From Eudorina sp. 2006-703-Eu-15 (lineage: Eukaryota; Chlorophyta; Chlorophyceae; Chlamydomonadales; Volvocaceae): a DNA stretch of 64,000 bases. Each line of letters begins with the position of its first letter. Positions within the stretch are counted from its first letter, which is position 1. The stretch covers positions 533,501-597,500 of the forward strand of contig BDSI01000031.1 of NCBI GenBank assembly GCA_003117195.1, written 5' to 3'. This document shows, in pieces, positions 25,886 to 37,711 of the stretch. Under the pieces are notes generated by a model, which saw only the letters and a list, made by a program, of their open reading frames with translations, ran no database searches and was not told where the DNA came from. The position numbers and the translations under genes are program-made.

Positions 25886-26271
25886 CGGCCCCTCCCGCGC
25901 TGCAGAGAGGGCAAGGGTCGGCTGCAGTAAGAAATCCTAAAATCCCATCATCGTTAGGGTCCCTTGAACATAGCTTGTGTAGAGGACAACCCTTGCACAT
26001 GCGCAGCCTCCTCACCAAGCTGTCACTGCTAAACGACAAACCCCGCAAACAAGCACACACGCACGTTTGCTCGCTAGACACGAACATCAACATGCACGCA
26101 CGCAGACATCTACCAGTCTACCACTGCCGCTCTCTGGGCATGAAGCCCCGCCACCGCCACCGCCATCGCCACGCCTGCCCAAGCGCCTACGGTACCCCTG
26201 CCCTCCGCAAGCCAGATGCCTCCTAATACGCCCTCTCCACACACCACCACCCCGCCGCGTCTCCATAGGAC

Positions 26272-29200
26272 CTACCTCAGCAAGCCCCAGCAACCCTCAG
26301 CCCCCGCAGCCCAGCAGCCCCGGTTGGACCCATAGCCCGAGTCCGGGCCGAGCATGCTGGTCAGCACCTCGGGGTCTCCGATGGCGTCCAACAGGTGTTC
26401 GGGGAGGGAACCGGCGCCGCCGCTGCTGCCGCCGCCGCTGGCCCTGATCGCCGCCATCCAGTGCCGCGCCGTTAGCGCCTCCTCATGCGGGAACGCTGGC
26501 GCCCCGTGCTGCCCGTGCACCCCCTGTTGTGCGTGCGGCGCTGGACCCCGCACCAGCAGCACCTGTGCGCCAGGCGGCCCGTTCATCATCCGCGGCTCCG
26601 ACGCCGAGGCGCCCGGCCCTCCACCGGCACCGCCGCCACCGCCGCCGCTGGCGCGGCGAATCACACCGCCGTCGACCAACTGCTGAGACGCCCAGGAGCT
26701 GCCGTACACCTGCGCCCCGCCCCCGCCGCCGGCCCCAGGCGGCGATGGCTCGTAGCTCTGCACGGGACGCTCGTACGACGAACGGTGCGGTAGAACGTTG
26801 GTCGATCGCCTGCCGGCGGCGAGGGAGCTGGCGCCACCGCCAGCACCGCCGCCACTGCTGCCGTACGCGGCCAAATCCCCAGACGCCGCCGCCGCTGCGG
26901 CGGCGGCGGCCGCCGCCGCCGCCGCGGCGATCGAGGGTGGCGGCGACGGCCCACTAACCTGGGATCCCAGACTGAGGCTCATGGCCAGCGCATCGCCGTC
27001 GAAGTCCAGGCTTGGATGACTGCCTCCGGCCCCTCCGCCTGATGACATGGACGCCTCGCCCAAACCGATGCTGTTTCGTGAAATACGGCCCATGACGTAT
27101 GACCCATGGGACTGCAACGGGCGAATCCTCAGGGATACCTCCCGTACGGCAGGCGAAGTGTGACGCCCCGAGCCCAGCACGCCCTGCCCGTGACCCAGCC
27201 CTGGATCCAGATCGGCTGCATGACCGATCGTGCCATGGCTGGCATTGAGATCCGAGTGCCGCGGCGGCGCCGCAGGTGCCGGTTGCTGCTGCGCCGAAGC
27301 GGCGGCAGTTGTGGCGGCGGCCGCCACCGCCGCCTCCAACGCGTCGTACTCTACCGGGGTCAACAGCCGGGCGAATCGTGAGTGCTGCTGCTGCAGCGAT
27401 GACTGCCCCTGGAGATCCCGCTGTAGCAACAGATTGGTCGCGTCGTCGACGGACATCGGCTCCGCCGCGTAGGTCACCAGCGGCAGTAGCTGCGTCGCGC
27501 TGCCCGCCTGTTGCTGCTGCTGCTGCTGCTGGGCAACCACGCGCGCTAGGGACGACGGCCCGGTCGAGTGCGCGCCGCCGTCACTGTAGTAGGTTGCGGA
27601 AGGTCGCCGGCCCGAACCGCCTCCGCCTCCGCCACCACCTATTCCCCGACTTGTTGATGCGAACTGCTGTATGAGCAGTAGTTGCTGCTGCTGTTGCTGC
27701 TCCGTCAGTTGGTTTTGGAGCTGCTGCGAATGGGATTGTGAATCAAGGTGCGGTGACTGGCTCCGATGGGTGTAATGCAGCGCAGACTGATAGGAGGAAG
27801 GCTGCTGCTGCTGCTGTTGCTGCAACGGCTGCTGCTGGTTGTGCACGCGCTGTGGTTGCTGGTAATGATGGTGCATCTGCAGTTGCTGTTGTTGTTGCTG
27901 CTGTTGTTGCTGCTGCTGCAGTTGCTGATGCCGCTGCGCCATCTGTTGTTCTTGTTGCTGCTGCTGTTGCTGTCGGTGTTGCGCTTGTTGTTGCTGCTGC
28001 TGCTGTTGGTGTGCCAGCAACACGTCGTCATCCATCGTTTGGAACTGGTGGTGATGATGGCCTAGGTGGTGCTGCTGCTGTTGCTGCAGCGGCGGGGATG
28101 GATGCTGCATGAGGTCCAGTGAAGTGCGATGCTGTTGCTGTTGCTGCTGCAACAGCAGTGACTGTAGCTGACTCCGCGCGGTTCCGTTCAGCTCAGCCTC
28201 GGCTGCAGCCGAAGACGCCGCCGCCTTGGCCCAATCATCGACAGTCGTGGCCGTGGCCGCGGCCGCGGCTGCAGTCGCTGTGTTGGCGGGCTGCCTGGGC
28301 CGAGGCGGCCGGCCGCGCCGCGCCGCGGCTGCTGGCAATGGCTGCCCGTGCGCGCCCTGCGGCGGCGGCGGCGTTTGGCGCCGGGATGCCATCAGGAAGA
28401 GCGACCCCTCGGCCTGCTCTGAAGCCTGACCCGACTGCGCAGTGCCGGTAGAAGACCGCCGGCCGCGGCGCGGCTGCGGCTGCTGCAGCGCCGGCCCTGG
28501 CGCCGCCGCCGCCCCAGGCTGCTGCTGTTGCAGAGGCGGCGGCGGCGGGACGCTAGCCGGCGCGCCGCGCTCGAGTCCCTCCATCTCGGCCGCTGACGCA
28601 AGCGTTTGCAGCGCGGTGGGTGACGCACCACTCACCTGCAAGCTCCGGCCGGCAGCGGGACCCCCGCCCAGCGCCCCCGAGGCGTCTGCCGCCGGGTCCA
28701 CTGCTGCTCCACTGGACAGGTGACCGCTCCAGGCGCGCCCTGCGCCGTCGCCGCTGTCGTTCAGAGGCCCCGCCGGCTCCGCTGCAGCAGCCAGGCGCTG
28801 TCGCTTTGCCCCGAGACCCTGGACGCCGCCCTCAACCTGGGATTGCCCGCCATGAGGCTCAGCCTCCCTCACGAAATGCTGCTGCTGCTGCTCCGGCTCC
28901 CGCTGCGGGTGCCGGAGCGACGCCAACGCAGCTTGCTGCGGCTGCTGCGGTGGCGGCGCCGGCGACCCGTGCCCCGCCAGCGACGGCCGCTTGCGGCCGC
29001 CGCCGGACTGGGACGCGGCGCCGCACAGTCGCTGTCGCTGCGACGGCGCCGACACCGCCACGTCCGGCAGCGCCGCCAGCGCGTCCTCTAGAGTCATTGG
29101 CTCGTCCCCGGGCTCCGTCAGATCTACCGCCAACACCTGCGGCGGCGGCGACGCCAGCCGTGCCTGCTGCTGCAGCAGCTGCCCCGCGGCCGACAGCCGC

Positions 29201-32200
29201 CTGCTCCCCCTGCTGCCACCGTCAACGCCAAGTGCGGCATCAAAAGCGCCTACATCGTAGTAATCTGGCAAAGGCTCCTCGACCGGCGACAGAGGCGGCT
29301 GCGGCGGCGGCCGCAACACGCCACCCTCACGCTGCGCCGACGGCTGCACTGCGTGCAGCGGCCCTCCCGGCGCCGCCGCCACTGCGGCGGGCACCGAGTC
29401 GCTTAGGAGCATCGACAGGGTCGGGTCCGTGTGGGTGGGATCGCAAGGCCAACGTGCCAGCGCCGCCGCCCCGATCAGCAGCTCGCTCCCCGACACGTCC
29501 CGGTCGACGGGGACGGATGATCCCGCCGCCGCCGCCGCTTCGGCCGCCGCGGCCTCCTCCATGGCCGCCGTCAACTCGTCGCCGCCAGCCACTGCTACGT
29601 CGTCCTGGGCAGGTACCTCTGCTGCAGGCGCGACAGCGGCCCCGGCGCTACCCGCCGCCTGTCCCCCGCGCGAGTGCACCGGCGACGCGGCGGCGGTGAG
29701 CCGCCGTGAGTTTGGCACCGGCGAGAACCCCTTCGCCTGGCCGGAATGTGGCGAAGCCCCGCCCACATCAGTCGTGGCTGCGGAGAGGCTGATGCTGTCC
29801 GCGCGGCCCGCCTGGCCGCCAGCCAGGCGACTTGCTGCCCGCCGTACCAGGCCCATCAGCCGTTCAAGAAGCTTCACTCGATCCGCGTGGGGGCCCTCTG
29901 ATAGAGCGCGCGCCAGTGGCGCAAGTCTGGAATCTGCTGCGTCGTCGTCCTCGGCAGGGGTCGCCGCCGGTGGCGGCGCGCCGCAGGCGGCCGCTGCGGC
30001 GGCGGCCACAGCCGCCGCCGCGGTCTGCACTTGTGCAGCGGACGCCGCCAGGCCGCCAAGGGCGACGCGGAGCGCCGCGATCTCCGGCGGCGCACCGGCG
30101 CCGGCGCCGGGCGCTGCCACTGCCCTCGCCGACGTCGGCACGCCAGCCTCTGCGCGATCGGCGGAGGGAGAGGGGGACCTGACGCTGGTGCCGGCATTGG
30201 CGGCAGTGGCCGTGGCCGCGACGAGGGCGGCGGCCGTGGAAGTCATGCCTTCCGTGGTCGCTGCGGCGGCGGCGGCGGCGGCCGCGGCGCGCTTCCTGGA
30301 CTGGGTCAGGTTTTTGTGGAGAGGTGGCCGGCCGCGTGGCCGGCCAGATGGTGTGTGCCGCGGCCCAGCCGCCGCCTGCTCCGCTGACACTTCCGCTGCC
30401 GGCTGCGTCCGCCGTTCCTCCGACGGCTGCGGCTGTGGCAGCTGCCCAGCACGTGGTGGCCCCTCCTCTGCAACGAATCACAATTCCATTGCGCGGGTGG
30501 TTTCCATTTGCCAGAGGAACACAAATTCCAGGGAGAATTTCCTCAGGACGGCTGCACAAGTGTAACGCCGATCCCAAAGGGCGCCCAAACCGCCCATCCT
30601 ATAGAGAACGCCAGTCCTGAAGGGCCATGGGGTGCCCCTCAACGACACCGAGCATGCGGTACTGCGAGTCGTGTACAGAGCTGGCTCTAACCCCCTGCAC
30701 AATACAGACTTTCCGCTCTGCCGTCTGAGTAGCCAGGGCAGCAGATCCGCACCATCCAGCATCCGTAAGGAAAAGCAGTCCAGCTCCCAGCGCGGCACCC
30801 GACAGCGCGCCGAAACGACACCTACCCCTCTGGCAGCGGCCCCTCCCTCCGCGGGCTTTCTATTGCTATGAAAGGCTCGGAATCGGTGACTCTCACGATG
30901 GCATGCGGGCATCTCTGGCGCGCTGCCACCCCAATGTATCACGCACACAGCATCAACACAGACGCACACACCGCAGACGTAATGGATGGACAACCTGCAC
31001 ACATGCCCAGCCTGGCTCCCGAGGCGACCCGGAACCCAGCCCAAGGCCGTCCGCGCACTGCAGGCGCATACACAAACCTGGCGGCGGCCGCTGTGGCTGC
31101 TGCTGCTGCAACAGATGCGATATCCCAGGCTCCGCTGTCTCCGGCGTCCCCGTCGCCTCGCTAGCGCCTGCTTTGCCCCCCTCGCCGCCGCTCTGCCGAT
31201 GTATGTCAAGCGCACCCGCGACCTCGGGCCGCTCTGCCGCGGATTTTGCGGCGGCGGCTGCATCGGCGGCGGCGGCGCCGCCGTCCGGCTCCACAGCGTC
31301 CAACATGGGGGACTCCCCGGGAACCTGGTCGACGGTATCGCGGCGGCCGACCGCGTGCGGGTCACCATTATTGAGATCTCCAGTAGGGCCAGTTGCCTCT
31401 GCCTGCGACACCACAGTGACGCCGATGCTGGCGCCGCTCTGAGGTTGCGCCTGTTCCCGGCGCCGCGCCGGCCGCCGCTGATGCTCCTGTTGCTTCGACC
31501 CGTGGGACGCTTGGGAACCGGTGCGGCCCTGGTCGTAACCACTGGGGGCCGGGGGCCCGCGGGCGCTGCCCTCAACGGCGCCTGGCTGCGGCGGCGCCTC
31601 CGCCGCCTCCGCCCCTGTCCGCTCCCTGCTGATCCGCTCCGACTCCGCCTCCGCTTCCTGCCTTGCGACAGACACTGTCTTTGAAGGTGCCGGCGGCGCC
31701 GCAGCCCCCTCTGCCGCCACACCTTCCTGCGCGCCGTCCCCGGCACCCGCGGCCGTAAGGGCCTCGGCGGAGGCCGAGCCGGATCGGACTTTGTTGCTCA
31801 CACTGAGACTGTTCGCGCGACCCACGGGTCGGCCGAGCAGGTTGGCAAGCTCGCGACTGCCACGACGGCGCTTGCGTGCGGGAACTCCTGCGTCGCCGCC
31901 GTCGTCGGCCGTCACCTTCTCGTCCGCTACGCCTGCGGCCGCCGCTGCCGCCGCGGTGCCGGACGCCTGCCCTGACATTGCCAGAACCTCCTGCCCGTGA
32001 CGAGGCGCCGCTTCGCGTGCGGCTGCCCCACCATTGGAGATGCCGCCGGCGGTCTCCTTGGGTGGCCTCTCGTCATTGCCCGGGCGACCCGTGGGTCTGT
32101 CGGCTGCCGACTTTGGCAAGGGGAGGCCAGTGGACAACCTCGGCTCCTTCTTCGGCGGACGGCCGCGGGGCCGCTTCACGCCGGGTGCGGCGACACCAGC

Positions 32201-35200
32201 TGCGGCTTTCGCCACCGCGGGCGACACGCCGCCCTCCTCAGCAGCAGGCGCCGGCGCCACGGCCGTCTCCGCCTCCGCCGCCACGGCTGCAACGGCCGCC
32301 TCCGCCGCCACGGCCGCCTCCGCTGCCATGGCCGCCTCTGCCTCCGCCGCCACGGCCGCCTCCGCCTCCGCCGCCACGGCCGCCTTTGCCTCTGCCGCCA
32401 CGGCCGCCTCCACCACCGCCGCCTCCGCCTCCGCCGCCACTGCCGCCTCCGCCGCCTCCGCCGCCACGGCCGCCTCCGCCTCCGCCGCCATGGCCGCCTC
32501 CGCCTCCGCCGCCACGGCCGCCTCCGCCGCCTCCGCCGCCACGGCCGCCTCCGCCTCCGCCGCCATGGCCGCCTCCGCCTCCGCCGCCACGGCCGCCTCC
32601 GCCTCCGCCGCCACGGCCGCCTCCGCCTCCGCCGCCACGGCCGCCTCCGCCGCCACGGCCGCCTCCGCCTCTGCCGCCACGGCCGCCTCCGCCTCTGCCG
32701 CCACGGCCGCCTCCGCCTCTGCCGCCACGGCCGCCTCCGCCTCTGCCGCCACGGCCGCCTCCGCCTCTGCCGCCACGGCCGCCTCCGCCAACTCGGCATC
32801 TTCCAACGCCGGGCGGGCCGCAGCAGGAAGTGGAGCAAGCGGGACAACGGCGCCAGCGGAAGTTTTGAGGACCGGAGAGGATGGACCAACCTTGCCCTCC
32901 GCCGTCGCCGCCGCCGCGCTTTCCCGCTTTTCCTGCTTTTCCTGCTTCAACTTTCCCTCTGACCACTTTTCCTTAGCATGCTTTTCCTGCTTCTGCTTTT
33001 CTTTTACAGCCGGACGCAGCTCCTGCCGGGCCTGCTCTTTCTTCAACCCAGCTGAAGCGCCGGCAGCCACCAGCGGTGCTGACGGGCCGGCCGCCGCCGC
33101 GCCGGCGCTGTCGCCGGGGCCACGAGCGGCGGCACCCTTCTTGCCCTCTGCCTTTTCCTTGGCCCTTGCGCGAGCGGCCGCAGCTGCCACCAATGCCTCC
33201 GCGGACTTCCCCTTCTTTACCATGCGCAATTTCTCTGCCAGCTCACGTACGGAGCGCATTTTCCTGGCCGTGACCTGACCCGCCGCCAGCAGCTGTGCCG
33301 GAGACCGAATCTGCCGGAGTGGTCGGGCCGCCTCCTTCCGCAGCGCCGCTTCCCTCGCAACCGCCGCTGCCGCTATCGGCCCTGTCGCCGGGTTGGCCTT
33401 CGCCAAATTCCTTGGCGCTGGCGCCGGCGCTGCCGCTGTAGCTGGGGCGGTCCCGGACGCCGGCATTGCTGCCACCGACGCTGCCCCCGCTGCTGCTGCC
33501 GCCGGCGCTGCTAGCGCTCCTGGCTCGGCAACCACCACTGCTGGTGCTGGCGCTGCGGCTGCCGGAGCCGCGCTGCCGCCGCGATTCTCAATGTCCATCG
33601 CCGCTGCAGCCCCTTCTTCAGCTGTGGCGTACGACGTACCACGCCCGCCGCTCGTCGTATCAGACCCAACTGCCGCCCGCTGGTCCTCCGCCGCCGTTCC
33701 TGCTGCTGCTCCTAAAGCATGGCTCCCCCCGCCAGCGTCGGTGCCCGCTGCTGCTCCCTCCTTTTCGCCTCCACCGCCTTGCGCCATTCCCTGTCCCCCC
33801 TCGCGCCCCCGGCCCCGCCCGCGACCCCGGCCCCTCCCTCGGCCGCGGCCCTGACCTCGGCCCTCCCCAGCCTTTCCTACGTCCAATCTGTTGCACTCGG
33901 GCGCCGACCCCGTCGGAGCGCCTGTTGCCGCGTCCGTTCCGGACGGCGGCCGGCCCCCTCCCGCCGCCACCAGGGCCCCGCGTCCCCTTCCGCGCCCCCT
34001 GCCGCTTCCTCTCCCGCGGCCCAAGCCAGCCACTCGTAGGCCGCGACCGCGGCCCCGGCCGCGGCCTCTGCCCCGGCCGATGGCGCCGTCGGATGTACCG
34101 CCGCCATCACGGCCGCCGCCGCCGCCGGCGCCGCGGGCCGCCAACGCTTGCCTTCGCACGGAGGAGTCAACTCCGCGATCCGCATGACCGTGCATTGCTG
34201 GGACACCTTGACCTGCTGGCCCGGCGGCCAGCGCTGGCGAGGCAGCGGCCGGCAGCAGTCGCATCACCTCACGAGGCACCTTGCCCGCAGCGCCGAAAGC
34301 AGCGTTGGCGGCTGCCGTCGCCGTCGCCGCACCAACCGAAGCCGAAACCCCACCGCCGGGCACGTCCCCGAGTTCCGCGGTGCGGGCGGCAGCGGCGGCA
34401 GAAGCCCGCGGGCACTGCTTCGGTTCTTGACTGGGGACGCTCCGCGGGGGGATGTCCCCACTGCCGCCACCTGTGACTCCTTCCCCAGCCGGTGGCGGTG
34501 ATGGTGGTGGTGATGGTGGTGCTGCTGCCGCTTCCGCCTTGCCTGCTGCTATGCCGCTTGCATTTCCTGTTGCTGCTGCTCTTGCCGCTACAGTCTCGCC
34601 TGCCGCTACTGCTGTTTTATGTTCCTTGGCTTTCTCTTGGTCTTTCCGAGCGGAGGCATCGACGTTTGGGCCCTGCGATGGTGAAGGGCGGATAAAGGAC
34701 ATCCCCGACCCGGTTGAGAAACAGCAGCATAACTTTCCGGTACCGCTGTTTTAATCTTGACGCGCAAGGCATGCCAAAGCTTCCTGACAGCTGTGGACAG
34801 CAAGACAGATATGTGGTTTGTCACCGAACACACGGCCTTTTGCTCCCGCTGAAATTGCCTGATCCTGGAAATGCGTCTTGTCCGCCGTCCGCACACCCTG
34901 CAACGCCCCATAAATTTCTAACCAACCAACGTGTTCCGCGCATCTGGGTGAGAGATCCTCTCTGCGGCCCAAGAGAAAGGGGGCCCACAGACGCCGCCAG
35001 GCCGCCACCGCGCCACGCCCGTGCCTCACCCCCTTGTCCATGTCCGACAGCCGGGCCGGTCGGGGGGGGAACGGCACCGCGGCGTTCAGCGCCTCGGGCA
35101 CGGAGGGTCCCATGTGGTGGAGCGTCAGAGGCAGGAACACGTACTCGCTCTGCTTCGGCATGTTCTCCGGCGGTTTGTACTTGATCTGCGGAGCCATAAG

Positions 35201-37296
35201 ACAACCGAGGAACGACGACGCCCCTCAGACCCCAACCCAGGACGAGCAGCCAGCGATGGGAGAATAGGGAATTATCGGCAGCGTTGTACTGCGCGGATTG
35301 CCAGATCAAGAGTCCGGTGGAGAGGGAGGGCATAGGTAATTGAAAGACGTATTCATACGGCGGAGAAGGGGGGACGGGACACGAGGCCGCGAACGAGCGA
35401 GGGTACCACAGTGTGAAGGGGGCGTCAGGTAACGGCCGCAAAGTCAGAGAAGCGCCAGGCCGACCATCACACAAAGAGAGGCGCCCCGAAAACGAGACCC
35501 CTCCACGCGCACACCCGCTCTCCTCGCAGCCGCCCACGGCGCCCATGCCAAGGAAGTGCCACGCAGAGCAGTTCGGGCCAAGGAAGTGCGCGCACGCACG
35601 AGCTCAGCCGTTGGCACCGTCGTCAGGCAAGGCAGGCCGCCGTAGAGGGACGCGCAGAGCACCCCATCGCCCGGCCCCGAGGTACTCGGTCCACCCACCC
35701 TGTAAGCGCCCTTTTCCTCAATGAACGTCCGGATCACCGCAGGATACCAGCGGGGTCGGTAGTGTCCCTCGGCGTCCGCCTCGTCCCACCTAAGGGGAGC
35801 ACCGGCGGGTTCACGAGGTGACAATGGCAGCGAGGGGCGGCAAAACGCTGCGCATGGCAGATCGTTTGGGCGTGAGAGTGTTGGGCGTGAGAGTGTTGGG
35901 CGTGAGAGTGTTGGGCGTGAGAGTGTTGGGCGTGAGAGTGGGTTTCGTGAGGACCGCCCCCGAACAAGAGTGTGTTGTGGGCGAGGGCCTCAAGGGCGGG
36001 CCCTCGCGGTCGCAGACCGGGGCCCAGGCCTGCGCCGGCGCGGAGCCCGGCTGTAACGCCGCCAGAAGCTCATCCTTGACGAAGGAACAAAGAGCGAACG
36101 AATCGCGGCAGCCTTGCATTCAGGTCAGCGGCATGCAACCCACCAGAGCACACGCAAGTCCCGAGCCCGCAGGACATTGCCCCCGAGGATGGCGCTCGCG
36201 TTCTTCAGAAACTCCAGCAGGCTCATTTCAGTCTGCGGGGTCACAAGCAGGGGGACACGGGCAGGCAGCAGGGCGAAAAGGCAGCGAGGCGTGCATTGCG
36301 CAGCGGGGCAGCGAGGCGTGTCGGTTGTTATGGGAAAGAGGGTAGTAAAGGTGCATGTGACTGAAGGCTGCTAGGCAGCTGTCGTGCAGATCTACGGGGT
36401 CCAACCCCAATCTCCTCCTTCATCGCAGTTTTCCCGTCCCAGTTATCCCCTTCATAACATCGAAGAAGCCCTGCAGGTTCAACCCGGTCTTGCTCAATTA
36501 TTCCGGCAGACGGTCCGCTGCCATCCAGAGAGGTTCCCCGTCGCACCTTCCCATCCGGCTCCACCACTCGTAGCTCCTGCTGACATTTCAGCTCAGACTC
36601 GGAGTTGTGCGTCGGGTTGACTCGCGAGATTCGGAATGTGGCGTACACCCTGCAGTACGGCAGCGGTCGTTTAATTGGGGAGGTGGACAGCATGTCGCAG
36701 CAAGTGATGAATATCGTCTCTTTGCCTGGTGGCCCCGCAAACTGGAAATTTGGATGAAGGTTCCACATTAAGTGCGTTGTCTTAGTACTGCATGAGTCGT
36801 ACAGTCAGAGCCGTGCCGTGGCCATTGCCCTAACGTGGGGCCCCACGGTCGTAAGAACGGCTGGCCAGACACTGGCTGGCCCCCAAACCCCACCGCACGG
36901 CGTTACAGGCGATGACGGCTATCCATGCCCGAGCCCATGTAGCGCGGAACCTTACCAGAATCCATAAAGCGTGAGCGGCGGTTTGGAGACGGGTTCCGGC
37001 AGCAGCTTAGTTTGCGCGCCCGATTCGTTCGTTGCGGTCCTGTAGTTGGGCTTCAGATGAAGAGATGGATGTTTAGGCACCGTTTCTGGCGGTACCAACG
37101 TCACGAAGATTGCGTTGCAGCTGGCGCAGTGTCCACCGAGGACACGGGCACGGTGCCCGCCGAAGTCGACGATAACCTCCGGCAGCGTACAAGCAGCCTG
37201 ATACAGAGCATCATAATTATGGTCCTCAATGTCCTCGGACACAGTATCAGTTACCGCGACGGGTGCCTCCGCGACCTGTGAGCGGGACAAACGCAT
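26272..37296 (-). CDS. Very large AT-hook, RG-rich, polyQ nuclear protein (7-exon model, about 2,900 aa)
   Basis: Probable chromatin or transcription protein. Model exons on the minus strand: 37296-36956, 36787-36547, 36232-36144, 35789-35699, 35185-35030, 34672-31078, 30467-26272. Every phase closes (2,903 codons). Residues 1-306 are globular and unrecognised, with VIVDFGGHRARVLGGHCASC, ETIFITCCDMLSTSPIKR and a Trp-rich, faintly Tudor/Agenet-like WDEADAEGHYRPRWYPAVIR. Then come RG repeats (about 500-600), a Glu/Ala repeat block (about 930-1110), an AT-hook KRPRGRPPKK (about 1135), a basic signal ARKRRRGSR (about 1240), a second AT-hook GRPRGRPP (about 1545), and long Gln and His runs (about 2300-2500). 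Separate genes are possible: an ATG at 34702 opens the second part, and the upstream frame reads on to a stop at 34751. That leaves only 48 bases between them, which favours one gene. The TAG at 26272 lies within a good donor (GTAGGT), so a further 3' exon may exist. Confidence 0.62.
32255..32795 (-). repeat. Tandem Glu/Ala-coding repeats (about 24-bp units)
   Basis: Roughly twenty near-identical units reading EAEAAVAA or EAAVAAEA, with some six-residue and Met-containing variants. Unit-length differences show ongoing expansion and contraction. The poly-Pro and poly-Ala frames on the plus strand here are shadows of this repeat. Confidence 0.9.
35866..35940. repeat. 15-bp minisatellite, 5 perfect copies
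   Basis: Five exact head-to-tail copies of TTGGGCGTGAGAGTG. In the favoured model they lie in the intron between 36144 and 35789 of the AT-hook gene. In an open minus-strand frame they would encode TLTPN repeats. Confidence 0.97.
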
Positions 37297-37367
37297 TGAA
37301 GTGGCTGTAAGCTTGGAGCGGGTAAGAACAAATTTGGTAGGAATCAAGTGGCTGCAGTTCCACAAGG

Positions 37368-37375
37368 TATTTATA
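37368..37375 (-). promoter_or_regulatory. TATA box for the gene starting at 37296
   Basis: TATAAATA on the minus strand, 72 bases upstream of the ATG at 37296. The spacing suits a transcription start about 30 bases downstream and a short 5' UTR. It supports 37296 as a true gene start. Confidence 0.5.
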
Positions 37376-37711
37376 CGTAGTTTCAAGGCGTTTGACGGCC
37401 AGCTAGCCCGGCCAGCGAAACCGCTGACATCCATGTAAAGCTGATATGGTGGCAAACCCATGGAGCAAGTACCACAGAGGCATGGGTGATGCTTCCCAAA
37501 GTGAAGCCAGATTGCAGCTTTGGCTGCTAAAACTTGCCATGTTGGAAAGCCGCTTGTACTAAAACCTCCTTGTAATGCATACAGTTACAACATCATTTGT
37601 TGGAAGCGGATGCTATCACAAACCCCCCTCATGGTATTTTGAGACAAATCATACAAGCCATTGCGAACTATTGAAGCGGGCCGTTCAGACAAACTCACGT
37701 AGCCAAGATTA
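37376..37711. other. Upstream region of the AT-hook gene
   Basis: About 340 bases between the TATA box and the LINE remnant. No coding sequence seen; it presumably holds upstream promoter elements or unrecognised 5' LINE sequence. Confidence 0.4.

Larger units (their letters stand above)
22924..26271. other. Interval between two convergent genes, repeat remnants
   Basis: About 3.3 kb holding the 3' UTRs of the MFS gene (+) and the AT-hook gene (-). It contains a short tandem duplication with GACCGCCCGCGGGTT units (about 23945-23993), a CCA/TCA trinucleotide tract (about 24463-24502) and one copy of the dispersed repeat. A 415-residue open frame at 24273-25520 has random-looking composition and crosses the trinucleotide tract; I do not accept it as a gene. 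Confidence 0.5.

Noticed and set aside
27705..29699. Several long plus-strand and alternate-frame ORFs rich in Leu, Ala or Arg
   Set aside because: Shadows of the polyglutamine and polyalanine coding of the AT-hook gene.
32034..33278. Long plus-strand frames of Ala/Thr/Ser and Pro-rich residues (up to 414 codons)
   Set aside because: They are antisense shadows of the Glu/Ala repeat and neighbouring coding sequence of the minus-strand AT-hook gene.
35811..36119. Minus-strand frame with TLTPN repeats as an exon of the 37296 gene
   Set aside because: Joining it would need introns of 25-41 bases or poor sites. Skipping it joins 36144 to 35789 with a good donor and correct phase (VLW-WDEADAEG).
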